64,000 nucleotides of DNA, taken from Neurospora crassa OR74A (lineage: Eukaryota; Ascomycota; Sordariomycetes; Sordariales; Sordariaceae). Below are positions 34,231 through 46,461 of this stretch, piece after piece. The notes under the pieces were generated by a model, which made no database searches, was not told where the DNA came from, and saw nothing but the letters and a program-made list of their open reading frames with translations. The stretch's first letter is position 1; each line of letters opens with the position of its first letter. Location: positions 1,054,001 through 1,118,000 of the forward strand of contig NC_026503.1 in NCBI RefSeq assembly GCF_000182925.2, in the 5' to 3' direction. Position numbers and translations under genes: made by a program.

Positions 34231-34570
34231 ATGAACAATGACCGTATTCGTATGAAGGTGATGCACCATGCCAGTGCGCATTTGCATTGCCATCCAGATT
34301 GTGTAGCCCCTGGAAACTATTCGGCCAGTGGATGCCCTGTCACTGCCTACTATGTATGTCCCGGAGAGAATATCGAAGCCCGGTCGCTGTTGACTTGTTG
34401 TTGCTTAAATGCTTTGTTTTGTGTGTGACAGAGTTTTTCTGTTCGTGCAGGTTGCCATCGACGCCATCTATCGAATGTCATTGTTGGCTGGCAAGGATGG
34501 CAACTCGGCTACCGGCTCTGGCTTCTTTGCCCACTTGCCCGAAAGAAAAAAAAAAATTCCTTCGCTTTGA
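34231..34570 (+). CDS. Candidate two-exon small ORF (weak)
   Basis: Exon 34231-34353 (start MNNDRIRMKVMHHA) can be joined through a 97-nt intron with a GTATGT donor (34354) and GTGCAG acceptor (34450) to 34451-34570, giving 80 aa without a frame break. The second exon (VAIDAIYRMSLLAGKDG...) has coding-like codon use. There is no known domain and no signal peptide, and the C-terminus is a lysine run from an A-rich tract. This could be chance, as one good-looking splice pair is expected in 17 kb. Confidence 0.18.
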
Positions 34571-37500
34571 GCCAACCAACACACAGCAGAAGCTGGCGGC
34601 CATATTTCCGCGCTGAAGGCACCCAATCCTATTTGACGGAGGCAACACAGCATACTATGGTGAGATGGGTAAGTTAAACCCGTGGATCAGGTCGTCGACC
34701 ACACAGTGCTCACGAAGCTCTGGCTGTGGTGGTCCGTGCAAGATACCTGACAAGGGGGTTTTACTTTTGCTCGCAACCGCAGTATGGCCTCGAGTGGTCG
34801 AGTGGCATGGCCGGATTGCAAGGGATTGACGGCGGCCAGCGAGGGCCAGCGAACGATGGTCGGTTACGTAGCAGGGGTTCGCGCAAATCTGGAGACGAGA
34901 CCCATGGAAGGCCAAGGGGGGGCGGGAAGTCGTTGTCAGTCGCTCGCTGGTGATCACGGTGTGCAGCCTTCACGGTGCCGCGCCGATGCAGCTCGGTGCA
35001 GTATGGTGCAGTATGGTGCAGTGAGTGAGTGAGTGACAGACTGACAGATGGGCCACGCCTCTGCCTCTTTGTGAACTCGTTGCGGTCTGTTTTCTCTCGT
35101 CCCCGCCAAACGTCGTCAAACACCGTCGACTTCGAACGTCGTTGAAGTGTTATCGGCGACGAAGGCGGAGACGTGAAGTCAGCAGCGTAGCAACGATGCC
35201 ACCTTGAGATGCCATACTGGGAAGTCTTTTGCTTGACGCTGCCTTCCTTCCATTTTGATCTGGCATGATCTGGTGAAGATGTCCTTTGCTGGTCAATAGC
35301 TCCATGTAACGAGGTAACAGGTTACCTGGTATCTTACAGATACGGAAGCTTGAGCATCGAACGGTGCAGTCATGGGTAAATTACAGAAAGCACTGTGTGC
35401 TCAATTGGCCCATCGCTGTGTAAGTTACGACGGGCGCAAAGGTGCAGCTCTACACACTGTGCGGTACAGCACCGCGTGGATCCGTCAAGTCATTAGTCTC
35501 CGGGCTTGCAGCTTCGTTGGGTTACTTGGGCGACTTGGGAATTAGTTGGCCGTGCATTTATACCAGGACCAGGCACCTAATTTCAACCTCAGACGATGAA
35601 TGAATTGCGGTTTTCTGGCCGACGGCATCATCATCCACGTCTTTTCCTTATCTCTGCTGGCCATCACTGGCAGGTGGTCCCCCTTCACCGCTGGCGTGAC
35701 TCGGGGGTTACCTTGCGGCTCGATTTCCCATTGCAGGTGGGTGAGTGAACGCTTCTTTCTCCTCACCAGAACACACACCACTGCCGATTTTGCCATGAGC
35801 GTCCAGGCGGGGGATCGCCCCGTCGGCTGCTCCTTGTTGGGACGAAGGGTTAGTTAGATTCCCAAGGCTGTTTAACATTCAGACTACACCCTACTGACTA
35901 TGAGTGTCGTGTACCAGGAATTCTTTGGGCCACGTTCACACTATGTAGAGCCAAGGTTGGTAGTTAACGCCCAAGTGCCAGCCGCGATCCATCCGCGTGA
36001 ACATGTCCCTGAGCTACCTCTTCGTCTTCCATTCCGCGATTGAGTGCTTCAATTGGCCAGCTTCCGATTCGCATTGACCTGTCTCTGACAGAGGATAGAG
36101 CTGGATGGCCTCTAGAACGGCGGGAGAAGCCCTCGCATATCTATGTGTACCACTCGTCATCTGACCAAGTCTACACTAGACTTGGGTTCTGAGATCTCAG
36201 ATCAGCTCACATTGTGGCTCCTCTGGTAGCCAAGTTGCAAGTGCGTGCTCAGCCGTGTCATCACAGAAATTCAGAACAGTCAGAGCGAAAGTGATGGATT
36301 TTGGGCGAGGTCAGGATGCATTTGGACGTGATCTGCTGATCAAGGGTTCCCCCATCGACGATGTACACGTTAGCTAACAAGATCCATGAGGCCACCATGA
36401 TAGCGGCACCATACCGATGCCGAGCCTTCTACACTAGCTACGTGGGCGAGATATGCCGTGGCTCTCACCATGACCCTTTCAAGCCAAGTCTCCCACATTC
36501 CGCCGAGTCTCATGGATCGCCTCTTGTTGCGCCTTTCCCCACCCCCACACGCTAACCAGTCAAGCCAGAGCCATTGTCGGGAGCTCCACAAGACGTTCCT
36601 CTCGCTGGACTCGAGATTTCTTCCTGGTCCCCAATTCGGACCCTTTCTCGTGGGTTTTGATTACGCACCAAAACATCTTCGCTCTGCCTTCTCCTTCCTA
36701 AACCATGTACTCACTGCCCGCACAGTACCAAATTCAGCCTGATTCACCCTATCATAACAATTTGTGTCATTTCCCCTATCCTATCTTTCTCAACGCTGAC
36801 TTGTCCGTTGCAGGCTAGCGGTGTGAACTGGTGGTCGACAAATGTTTGTAGATACAAACCTGAGATCGCAATGTCCGGTACATACATACATACATACATA
36901 CGACGACAATTAAAGCCTACCGGAGATCGAGGTCCACTGAAAGTCGTCTTGCTACTGTCGGGTGGTGAACGGTGAGATCCAAAGGTGTGAAGCCATTCCT
37001 GGCTGATGGCAGGGCTTAGTCGGCTCCTGATCGTCCCCTAGGGCCCCTAACTCTGCGCAGTTAACGCAGTAGCATTAAGAATCTGTAGGGTCTTCTTATC
37101 CCCAGAGCCGCGTCGTGCCAGCAGAGTGGTTGCACTAAGGATAGCGTAGCATAGCGTTGAGCTTGAGGCTGTTGACCAAGGACCTTCTCGCTCCTTAGCC
37201 CAAAGAATTGCCGACGCTGCCTGCCTGCAGTTCTCTCTCTTTCCACCCAGGCGCGCCAGGCAAAAGGGCCTTGCATGTTTCATCCTCTCCGCTGAGTTGT
37301 TTACACAGTTCACACTTGTTGGCCTGTCCCCACCGTTTGGAGATTACCCAAATGGCGAGCTCGTAACGCTGGTACGTACCGTACGCATGTATTTTTCTGA
37401 TACAGATGCTCACATTGTAGTGTACATGGTGCATTCGAGGCAGGTAACTTGTGTCGACTGCATGATCGCTCCGCAACACTAGACCTCGTTGGACATCGCA

Positions 37501-39874
37501 TGCATGTGGCATGCCCAAAGATCAAGGACGGCGCTTGCACCACAATCGGTCAAGACTGTCCGGGCCACTGATGCAAGCACCGCGAGACGACATCCCGTTC
37601 AGGCATTTACGAACCAATACTACGGCGTCTGCTTACCGCATCTGTCGACAAGGAAAACAAGAAAAAAAAAGGCCTTTTACAACAAAGGAGTGTCCATCAA
37701 GGCGCGGGTCCATAACGGCCTTTCTTAACCACCCGAAACAATGATGCTGTTAGTCACGGAGATCAAATTTGGCAAGTGGACTCCAACTCCCTTTCTCACC
37801 TCGCTCAAGACCACAACAGAAACATAGCGGACGGGGATGGCCTTGGTTGTGTGGACGTGTTCGTTTTACAGAAGAGAGTTGAACCGAGAGTTAGTTCAAC
37901 GGATAGGCTCTCTTTAGCCTGCCTCCGCTTTGAAGCCCCATGCGCTAAGCTTCCGAGCCCGCAAGTGTGCGGGCTTGGGAAAGAGGCTGAGAGGAGAACA
38001 GAGGGGAGGGGGGCTACGTGGAGCCCCAAGGAGGATATCGCTAGCCAAGACGGGGGTCACAAATGGTGTGCACATAAGAAGCAGGGACCTTCCCTGTTTA
38101 TTATGTTCAGTCGACTCTTGCTCCCTGGACCAACTCCGCTGAAACTCCGTTCACTGCGGATGCCGAGACACACAATGGGTTCCCGCCCGGGGCCTCTCCT
38201 CCTCCTCACTTTGAAGATGGTCAGCCGCTGACGGGTGGACGGTAACGATAGGCCGAGTTCTTTAGGTCAGTGCCCGCTCAACACTGACAAAAAAAAAAAA
38301 TCTCCACTAGGGGGGTCGTTACGGCGGCACTTCCTAGTCTCCGCCAAGATTGCGTGCTGGACACAGACACAAGCCCTTTCATTACTCGATGGATATGGTT
38401 GAGGGTCATTTGGGCCCGTTGACGGGAGATGCCGCGTCCTGGTTCTCGTATCGCCGGGCCGATGACCACCGAGATCATCATGGCCGCCGAGATTTGTGTT
38501 GTGAAATCGGACCGTAAAGATGGGACGGGATAGCGTCCGACTACACTACGAACGACTAGCAACCCATATAGAGTGAGAAAAGGGGTCCTTACTCCTTTTC
38601 CCCAACATTCAGGGCCTCTTGTCTTACATTGTACATCACTGGCGGCTTTTCTGTCTCACGCTTGGCTCTTGGGCAGCAAGACGCGGTCACGGTCGAACGC
38701 GATCATGTGTGGGCTTTTCGAGGCTGATCGCACGCAGGGTATAAGAGAGGGAGGGGGGGGCTGGTCTAGGCTGCACTGCTGCTTGACAGCTAGGTATATC
38801 GATAGCCGCTGCCTGCTGCTATGTACATACAGTACTAGAGACTGCATGGTACACCTTTGGGTCACTCAGTGGAATGGGATTCGGCGATGATACCTCATGG
38901 ATAACATCTCTTCCGCCCCCGGGGGCCGGGGACAGGGACCGGGGCCCGCCTTAAACCCGCGATGGGCGGTTTTATTCTGTCCACACAGAGGACCTGGTTG
39001 TACCGCTGGATGCCGCGCCTCGCTGTAATCAGATCCCCTTGGTATGTAACCAACCCCCTCTATATGTCCTTTGAATGTAGTGTGCTATCGAAAACGCATG
39101 GATACAGGCTATCATGTACAACACAGCACCACAATATCACCTTAGCAAGTGCTCTCTAGCCTCTTGTCGCAGGTTGTCTCGTCGCTAGTACTCCCACTCT
39201 CGCGTGGTCTCGTGGTCCTCGTGATGGGAGCAAGCATAAGCCGTAATCCGATGGCTTGAAGTCATCGGCTGTGGTGGGTGATTACCAACCGATACCGGCG
39301 CTAGGCCGATCGATGTACGGGGAAGAGGAAACGGAGTGAAAGCCTGTGATTCTGGTTGTCAACACCAACCGGAATTATCGTTGATAGCGAAAGCCGCTTT
39401 CATTTCTCGTTGGAGAAGACTTGAATGGAAACAGGCTTGGCAGTTCTTTTTCAGTCCATATCCGGATGATGAAGTGTGGAGGCTGAACTTGAAAAAGTTG
39501 CGAGATGGCTATTGCAGCTCCGCGGAGGAAGGAACCGGAATATACGGGGGGAAAACCAACTTTAGTACATGGCAGCAACGTTACGACTGTGGCATCGTTG
39601 CTTCTTGTACCTTCCTCCATATATCGTACGCATCAGTCTAGTGTAGTAGTTTCCCCATTACAGGTGAGGCTCTGTCCATGAACTAACTTTGGGCTGGCGC
39701 CAGCTACAACCACAAATTCCAACTTTCCAGTCGCAATTCCCGACGGCCTCGGAATACAAACCGTGAAGCTGGTGAATGGTACTATCGATGTGTTATTGGA
39801 CTGTGCTGAGGGGATCCCCGTCGGACACATATACTATGTACACACAGACATACGTGTCAAAACAGTGGCTGGAA

Positions 39875-39927
39875 CAGCGAGCGGTCAGCAGACCAAGCAG
39901 ACAAGTCAGACTACAGACCGCTCGCTG
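39875..39927. repeat. Perfect 12-bp inverted repeat (hairpin)
   Basis: CAGCGAGCGGTC (39875-39886) and its exact reverse complement GACCGCTCGCTG (39916-39927) are separated by 29 nt that include several CAGAC words. No U-run follows, so it is not a simple terminator. Role unknown. Confidence 0.6.
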
Positions 39928-40924
39928 AACACCAACAGGCCAACTCAGCTCACCTTCTCCCGACTTGGTTATTGACGTGGAATCACGCAGGATAGAACAA
40001 CCGAAGGGTGACCTCAAGTGAAATATCGAAATACTTGGGGAACAGGGAGGAGGCGCGTTTCAGGAGGACGAGTCTCCGGAGGGCGCCAGCGATGCAATCA
40101 ATGTCCATTCGTCGCAATTGCACTTTCGAGCGAGGTCGTGCAATTGGTGATCAGTCGAATGAGAATCGCAACTCTTCCGTGTGGAAGGTCTGCTTGTACC
40201 CATCGGTGAGTCCGCCGGCGGTCAGAAAACACCCCAACCGCGGAGATGCGAGTCGAAATCATATAGGTACCTCTATCTATCGGTGTTCGACTTGGATTAT
40301 CAGCTCGTTTCTGCATGGTAAGTGGAAGTTTCTTTTGGATACACAGTACAATCATCTTCAGTTTCATTTCCTGTAAGTACTCAGGTCACTATAGACTCAG
40401 TTGTCGGCACTGAGGTGGTGAGTGAAAAGTGCATGAGTCAGAGCACCCGGTCTGAGGATCCTTGCTGGTAAACTCAGGTCGGTCTTGAAGCTGGCTGGAC
40501 TTTGATGACGGAGTTGTCTCCGACGTGCCATGCTATCAAGAAGCTGTCCACGATGTGGACTGACTGGTTACGAATGAGATTGGCTTGTCGGTAGATTTCC
40601 AGCGAGTTCGTATGGGAAGGCATTCATGAGTGTCCCAAGCTGCTTCGCATAATTACCTACCTATCTACAAGCACATCTTGTCACAACCTCAGCCAGCAAA
40701 GATGCTGTTCGATATGGCAGACTTGAGTAAGTTGAGATCATGTTGAAAAACGACCAAGTGCTTGTTATCAGTACCTTGGTGTTTTCCTCTCTCGCAACTG
40801 AATGTTGTATGGTGTATCGCTCTGTCATTTCCAGTCATTCGCTACATCTCAGTAGCTTATATAGTCACGGTGTAGCAATGTGGCTACGATTCTTCTACTC
40901 AATTGAGTCTTGAGGTTAGCAACC

Positions 40925-42635
40925 CACTGCAGTTGGCATGGCATTACCTTCCACTTTACAAATCAATGAACTTTGTGGTCCCAACCGCAGTGCAGTGCCA
41001 TATACATCAGAGCATTGCAGTGGATGAAGTTGCAGTGCAGGCTAAGGCGTCAGTCAGTAGAGGTACGGAACTAAGCTTGTAGACTTAAAAGGCTATCGTA
41101 CTACCTAGACTTGATTATCTGCTCACTTGTCAGTGCATTGGTGATTTTCTACAAGTCCGTTGAATACCGTAGTCTATCTGTCCCTCGCTCATACCTACGG
41201 CAAGTACCTCTACTTACCGTAACGGGGTTGTGCCCTCAGTTAGCGCCGCAAGGGAATGTTCAATAAATCGACCGCTGGTCTTTGGTCGTCACTACCACTC
41301 GTGTGTTCAAGTTGCCTGTGATGAGCTGCAGTTCCGTGCGCCTTCCTTACATCGCGGCACTCAGGCAGTCCTTCCCACTCACACGAGCCGTACCTTCCTC
41401 TGTCAGAGTCACTGCTCACCCTGAGCTCCAGCACGAGAGCATCGTCACTTCCTTCCCTCACGGACGCCCCTCCCTCCTCCCTAGTTCCTTCTGGTACAGT
41501 CGTCTAGAGGTACCGTACACTAAGTAGGTAGTACCTCTATGCACTAAGGGCAAAGGAATAATTGTCATGCAGAAGTACCCAGCTCTTGTAACTGTTAGTG
41601 GGCCTAGGTTTGTATATGGAAAAGTCGATCGCTCTACTACCCCCTCTAACAGAATCGGTGAAATGGTACATTCGGCGGGCGGGTGCAGCGTTGCGAGGAT
41701 CAAACCCGAACTCGCTCCACGAAAGTGCATTGTGTGAGCTGCAGTGCTGGCGAGACAGCAACCACGATGTTCGTCTGTACGAGGCTGGACGGAGTGAACA
41801 GATCAGCACTGGCATGTTGTAGAGCGAACATGCCTCTAAATATCTGTACTCATTGACCAAGAAGCCGTACTACAGACTGCAGTGACTTACTCAAACCACG
41901 GAACTGAAACTGATTTGGAAAAAAAAATGCAGTGCAGTGCGGCACCTCAAGCATTGATGGACTTTCCGGGCTGAGCTAGGGCGGCGTCTCGCAGTCAATG
42001 AACTTCAACACTTGAGTAGGTAGTGTTTCAGTCTTGTCAACGACCTTCGACGACTTCCTTCGCCGGCGATAGTACTCCTCTCTTACGCCCGGTGAGTTAT
42101 TTGCCCCAACCGACTTGTGCAGCGGCCTGCTAAGGTTGGCGAGAAGTGGAAGGCAAAGACAACACATAACTCAGCAAATCAGGAGAGGGCTTTTCTCCAG
42201 AAGCTTGCTAGAGGGGCCGGGTAGTAGAGCGATGGATTTTGCCAGTGCTGAGCTTCGACTTACTAACAAAGGTGCCTAAGTTCCTCGATACCGCTGGCTC
42301 GTTTACGACTTACTCGTTTCGTCGTGGGTGTTCCGGTTACAATGGCGATTTGTTGGGGAGTGATGGTGATGTCAATATTTTGCCTGGGACGGGGCGGTGG
42401 TGGGTGAGGAAGGAACACTTCGAGTGCAGCACAGTGCTGTTAGACCAGACCAACCCGATCAATGAGGTGATTTATGCCTCCGTCAGCGTTAGAACCCACG
42501 GTTAATGGGAGAGTGTGAGTAGAGGCAGTGAAAAGAATCGAAGTGCGTGCAGTCAACTTGAAGTGCCATCGGCGGGCGCGAGACAACTGAGCAACTCAAG
42601 TACATTAGCCGACCATTGTAGCCTGCAGTGTTTAA
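40925..42635. repeat. Cluster of CTGCAGTG / GCAGTGCAG motifs
   Basis: At least ten copies of GCAGTG or CTGCAGT words lie in 1.7 kb, for example near 40929, 40988, 41013, 41030, 41728, 41876, 41929, 42424, 42548 and 42623. They are irregularly spaced and occur just downstream of thi20. A smaller group is at 34985-35020 (TGGTGCAGTA repeated) and one at about 60230. Confidence 0.45.
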
Positions 42636-42867
42636 AATAGGAACCCAGTTTCACACTTGTTCGCTACTCGCTCATAGAAGAACCGAAGATTCAGCTGAAC
42701 AAACAAAAGTTCAGAGAGCTAGAGGAATGAAACGCGACGCAGAGAGAAGTCAGATGCTCAGTCAAAGATAACCGACCCCAGAAATTGAATGCTGCTGTGT
42801 CCAACGCTGTCTGTCATATCATGTGCCTCCGTCCATCAAGCCCCCCTCTCTTACTCTCGGCCCACGG

Positions 42868-45487
42868 TCATTGGGACCCACCCTCCTCCGCCTTGTACGG
42901 AAACATCTCCCAGAATCCAATCTCCATCTAAATCGCCACATCAAACCACTTCGTTAGCTCCGCTCTCCTTCTTCTGTATCCCACATTTCGCCCAGCCGTT
43001 CGAAGCAACAAGTAATTGTCACTCACCTTGGTAGCATGTATAAACACGCGCACCAACTCCTCAATCCTCCCGGAGCTCTGCAGCACGGCATGCCGTTCCA
43101 ACAGTTCGCAGCCCGCTTTGACGGCGGTGGTATAGTCATCCGCGACGTAGTTGGTAATCCAGGTCCAGTAGAGGTTGTCAGTTTCGTTGGCCTTGGAGTT
43201 GGGGGAGGCATGTAAGTGTTTGGCGATGGCGCCGTAGCCGAGGAGACATGGGGCCAGAGCCATCTGGAGGGCGAACCAATCTTCGGATTGGCCTATGTCT
43301 AGGACGTATCTGTAGGGTTGGGTGGTCAGGTGTTTAGTGGGTTTGTGGCTTGAGAAGGGACGAAGAAAGCGGGAAAAAGGGTTGGTAGGCCTAGTAGGGT
43401 AGAGTGTAAGGAGGATTACCTTGTATATGCCGTGCATGCTGTTAAAGACGTGGATGTTAGCTGATCCCGCTCTTGAGAAAATTGATACATGGATTCCAGA
43501 GAGCCAACGGATAGTTTTACCTTGATGTTCCTCGGTCTTCTCCATTTGCTCTTTGGAGATGCCGAAACCAGCACAGTATTGGACATGGAGATTCATCTCC
43601 CTGAAGCAGTTCGCAACAATAGCGGCCGACTTTGCCATCCCTTTTTGTTAGCCTGACCCTTATGGAAAGCATTGAACTCATGATGGTAAACGTACACCAG
43701 CAACGTCCTCGATGTTCTTGGCCTTGTACGAAGCCAATGCGTTTGCACGGGCGTAATGAATCTGTACCAGGTAACGGGTCAGTACCGTGGAGTTTAGAAA
43801 GTGTATACTTGGGAAGATAAAGACCAATATGACAAAATCTGATACTGCAACACAAGCCAGGACATACGAGATAGACATAATCTTGCATCAGATATCCCTT
43901 GAATGACTCTCTTGGCAGAGTCCCATCACCCATGGCCATGACAAACGGGTGATGGATGTAGCGGTCCCACACTGGGGCCACGTCGGGTCGTTCAAGAAGA
44001 TAATCGAGGAAGTGACCGCTGATGAAGCATTAGCAGTAAGATGCAGGTAGATCATGTAGGGAAGGGAAAGCTCACGAAGAGAATGGAAGTGCCTTGACGG
44101 AGTGAAAATGATTGAGGGGCCCGTTCCCCTGGCCTAACCCAGGCGCCGTCCTGATTGCGGCATCGACATATCTAATTCCGGCCTTGACAGCCGGGACCAT
44201 GTCCATCCCCTTGGCGAGGTTCGAGGCAATAGCGGCTGATGATGATGATTAGCCATTCAGTTCATTGCCACAAAGTCCACGAACTTGCGGGTTCTTTGTT
44301 GGGGGCGGGCGTAAGAGAGACTCAAACTCACAAGCTAAGGAGCAACCAGTACCATGGGTATTCCTAGATCTCTGGTACGGCATCTCGATCCTGACTGCCT
44401 GTAACTTCTCCTCGCCCTCTGTGTCTCTCTTCGTCTTCCCTGAAGCAGGTCCCACGAGGACATTGACGACGATTTCCATCTCATCTTCCGTCTTTGCCTC
44501 AGTGCCATCCCTGCGGAAGGGAGTATGACCGCCCTTGACGAGCACCCACTTTGACCCAAGCTTCTGCACCTTGATGGCAATATCCTCAAGATCGACAACA
44601 GACTGAACCGGGCGCTCTTCGTGGCCGGTTTCGAGTAGGAGTTTGTTCGCTTCCGGGACGTTAGGCGTCAGGATGGTGGCTATGGGGAGGAGTTTCTCGC
44701 AGAGAGCACGGGAGGCCGAATTAGGGAGGAGTTCAGCGCCTGTTGTCGCGATCATTACCTACGAGAATGTATAAGTATATGTTTGGAAGTGCTGTGGTAA
44801 GTGGTAGGCGATGGGATGTCACAAGATAACTCTTAGCATGGTGGGTGGGTGGGGAACTCAGTAGAGGATGGTGCACTGTGGCACTGGGGAGACAGAAAGG
44901 GGTAAGGCATTGTAAACAAACAAACAAACAAACAAAGAAGCTAAAATCAAAAACCTACCGGGTCAATAACCAGTGTTTTGAGCTTGTGATCCTGGAGAGC
45001 CTGAGCAACAGCCTCGATAGTGCCGGCCGAAGCAAGCATGCCTAGTTCCAGTAAAGTCATCAGTGCTCATTTCCGACTTTCCTTAAAAGGAGACGAGCTC
45101 ACCAGTCTTGACAACGTCAACACCGACATCACCCACTACAGCATCAATCTGCTTCCTTAGGAAGTCCACCGGAACCTCGTGAATGCCGTACACTCCCTTG
45201 GTATTCTGGGCCGTCAATGCGGTGGTAGCTGTCATAGCATAGCATCCATGAGCGGCAATGACTTTCTGGTCTGCTTCGAGACCTCTGTTTTACGTCAGAT
45301 CGCTGTTCCAAGTCCGAGGAAATAAGGGCAACGAAAATATGGATATCGGAGAAAACATGGGCGTAGATCTGATGATACTGGAAACAAAGAAAATGAAAAA
45401 AGGTACTAACGCTCCGCCCGAACTGTCCGACCCTGCTATTACCAATACTCTGGGTAGTGTCCTACCACTGTCATTGGAGGCACTCAT
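42868..45487 (-). CDS. thi20: Bifunctional HMP/HMP-P kinase fused to TenA (Thi20-type)
   Basis: Eleven exons: 45487-45411, 45284-45103, 45041-44959, 44758-44332, 44235-44076, 44018-43868, 43761-43698, 43640-43521, 43438-43420, 43309-43027, 42927-42868; 1626 nt, 541 aa (yeast Thi20 is about 550). The ribokinase-fold kinase spans about 10-300. It starts LVIAGSDSSGGAG, includes VKTGML and ILTPNVPEA, and has the GTGCSLA anion-hole motif with its catalytic Cys near 255. It phosphorylates hydroxymethylpyrimidine and then its monophosphate for thiamine synthesis. The TenA/Thi-4 half (about 310-541) includes MQDYVYL, HVQYCAGFGI, CTAYTRYVLDIG and KMEIGFWEMF, and salvages degraded thiamine pyrimidine. 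Exon 9 is only 19 nt, yet it supplies CTAYT of the conserved core, which supports it. The kinase-TenA fusion is normal for ascomycetes. High confidence. Confidence 0.94.
44914..44936. repeat. (AAAC)n microsatellite in thi20 intron 3
   Basis: About six AAAC units lie inside the 200-nt third intron of thi20 (44759-44958), the longest intron of that gene. They read (GTTT)n on the coding strand. Confidence 0.85.
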
Positions 45488-46461
45488 GCTGAAGAAGCCG
45501 ATTGATCCTTGATGGGCTTAGGATACCTAGGTGATAGGGAGAATAGAGATATGAATCAAACCAAGAAGAACGGAACAGAGTGAGGCAATAACAAGTGAAG
45601 AGAGCAGGCTGGAAGTGGTTACCTAGTTGCTAGGGAAGCGGAATAGATGACGAGTGGGCGTTATGAGAGGCGTGCCTGCCAGTAAGGTTCTCTCGTCAAG
45701 GGCAGGTATCATGCCATCGATAACCGAACGCAACTGCTAGAGCACGAAAGTCACTCAAAAAAGTGAAGCTCTGTCATTCCAAGCTTCCAAGGAGTGGGGT
45801 GTTACAGTGGGGTTCCTTGTTACACTAACATTTCCTTCTGAAACTCGTCAGTCCGTCATGACTCCTCCATCCATCACCCGCCTCAACATTGTGAACGGTA
45901 TGATGATAAACTGAATCGTGCTCACGCGATTATCCAACTTTGTTTTCTTTGAAAATCATCATTCTTATACACCTTGCTTGACCCGACTCCAAAAACCTTC
46001 ACGTCTCAAATTCAAGAATGGGGAAAAACAAGAGGTATAAAACATAGTAAGGGGGTGATATCGATATGGGATGTCAGCAGGAGGATTTTAAGAAAGACCT
46101 GAGAGACAAGTAAATGTTTTCAAGGCTACAACATATTAGGATCTTTTTGTTCCTTGGTGCCCAACACCTTCACCTTATATATCCAAATATGCCATGCAAA
46201 AATAGAAACAAAATAGTCTGATATGCCAAAGGGGTATTGCGATACAAAGCATAGAGGGCACAGCCTCTCATGCCAAAAGTACAGGTCTGTCGACAGGGCC
46301 CATACGAAATACTCGAATGAGGACTTGAACTCGAAAGTAAATCCCGAAGAACAGAACAAGAAAAGAAGAGGACAACATCGTTAAGTTCATGCATCAATCC
46401 GTCGTTATCGGTCTGAGGGTATAATTGGTGAGCGTAGCAAAACCGATATGGCGAATTGGTT
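45488..46461. other. Intergenic, thi20 promoter and noxR 3' flank
   Basis: About 1 kb between two minus-strand genes. No coding region and no recognisable THI-box or TPP riboswitch core were found upstream of thi20, though a riboswitch cannot be excluded by eye. Confidence 0.5.

Larger units (their letters stand above)
25575..42867. other. 17.3-kb region without a convincing gene
   Basis: Runs from the con7 5' end to the thi20 3' end. Composition is near normal, not AT-rich like the left block, so it is not a RIP desert. Many ORFs of 60-165 codons occur on both strands, overlap each other and show no family motif. The longest, 27947-28444 (165 codons), is GC-rich shadow-like sequence. Identified contents are a probable MITE (30379-30690), a fold-back element (32685-32769), a 12-bp hairpin (39875-39927), G(21) at 31246, a CGCG/GTGT run near 29789-29807, a TACA microsatellite at about 36883-36902, and clusters of GGTACCTAC-type and GCAGTG-type words. 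It may hold con7 regulatory DNA, long UTRs or noncoding transcripts. Confidence 0.55.

Noticed and set aside
36883-36902. Dispersed 5S rRNA gene suggested by ACATACGAC-like text
   Set aside because: It is only the edge of a TACA microsatellite; the rest of a 5S gene is missing.
39336-39641. 101-codon plus-strand ORF with many aromatic residues
   Set aside because: No family, no splice support and an equal-length ORF on the other strand.
44759-45500. TPP riboswitch in the thi20 leader or introns
   Set aside because: Looked for because the gene is in thiamine synthesis, but no conserved core such as CTGAGA with a partner ACCTGATC was found.
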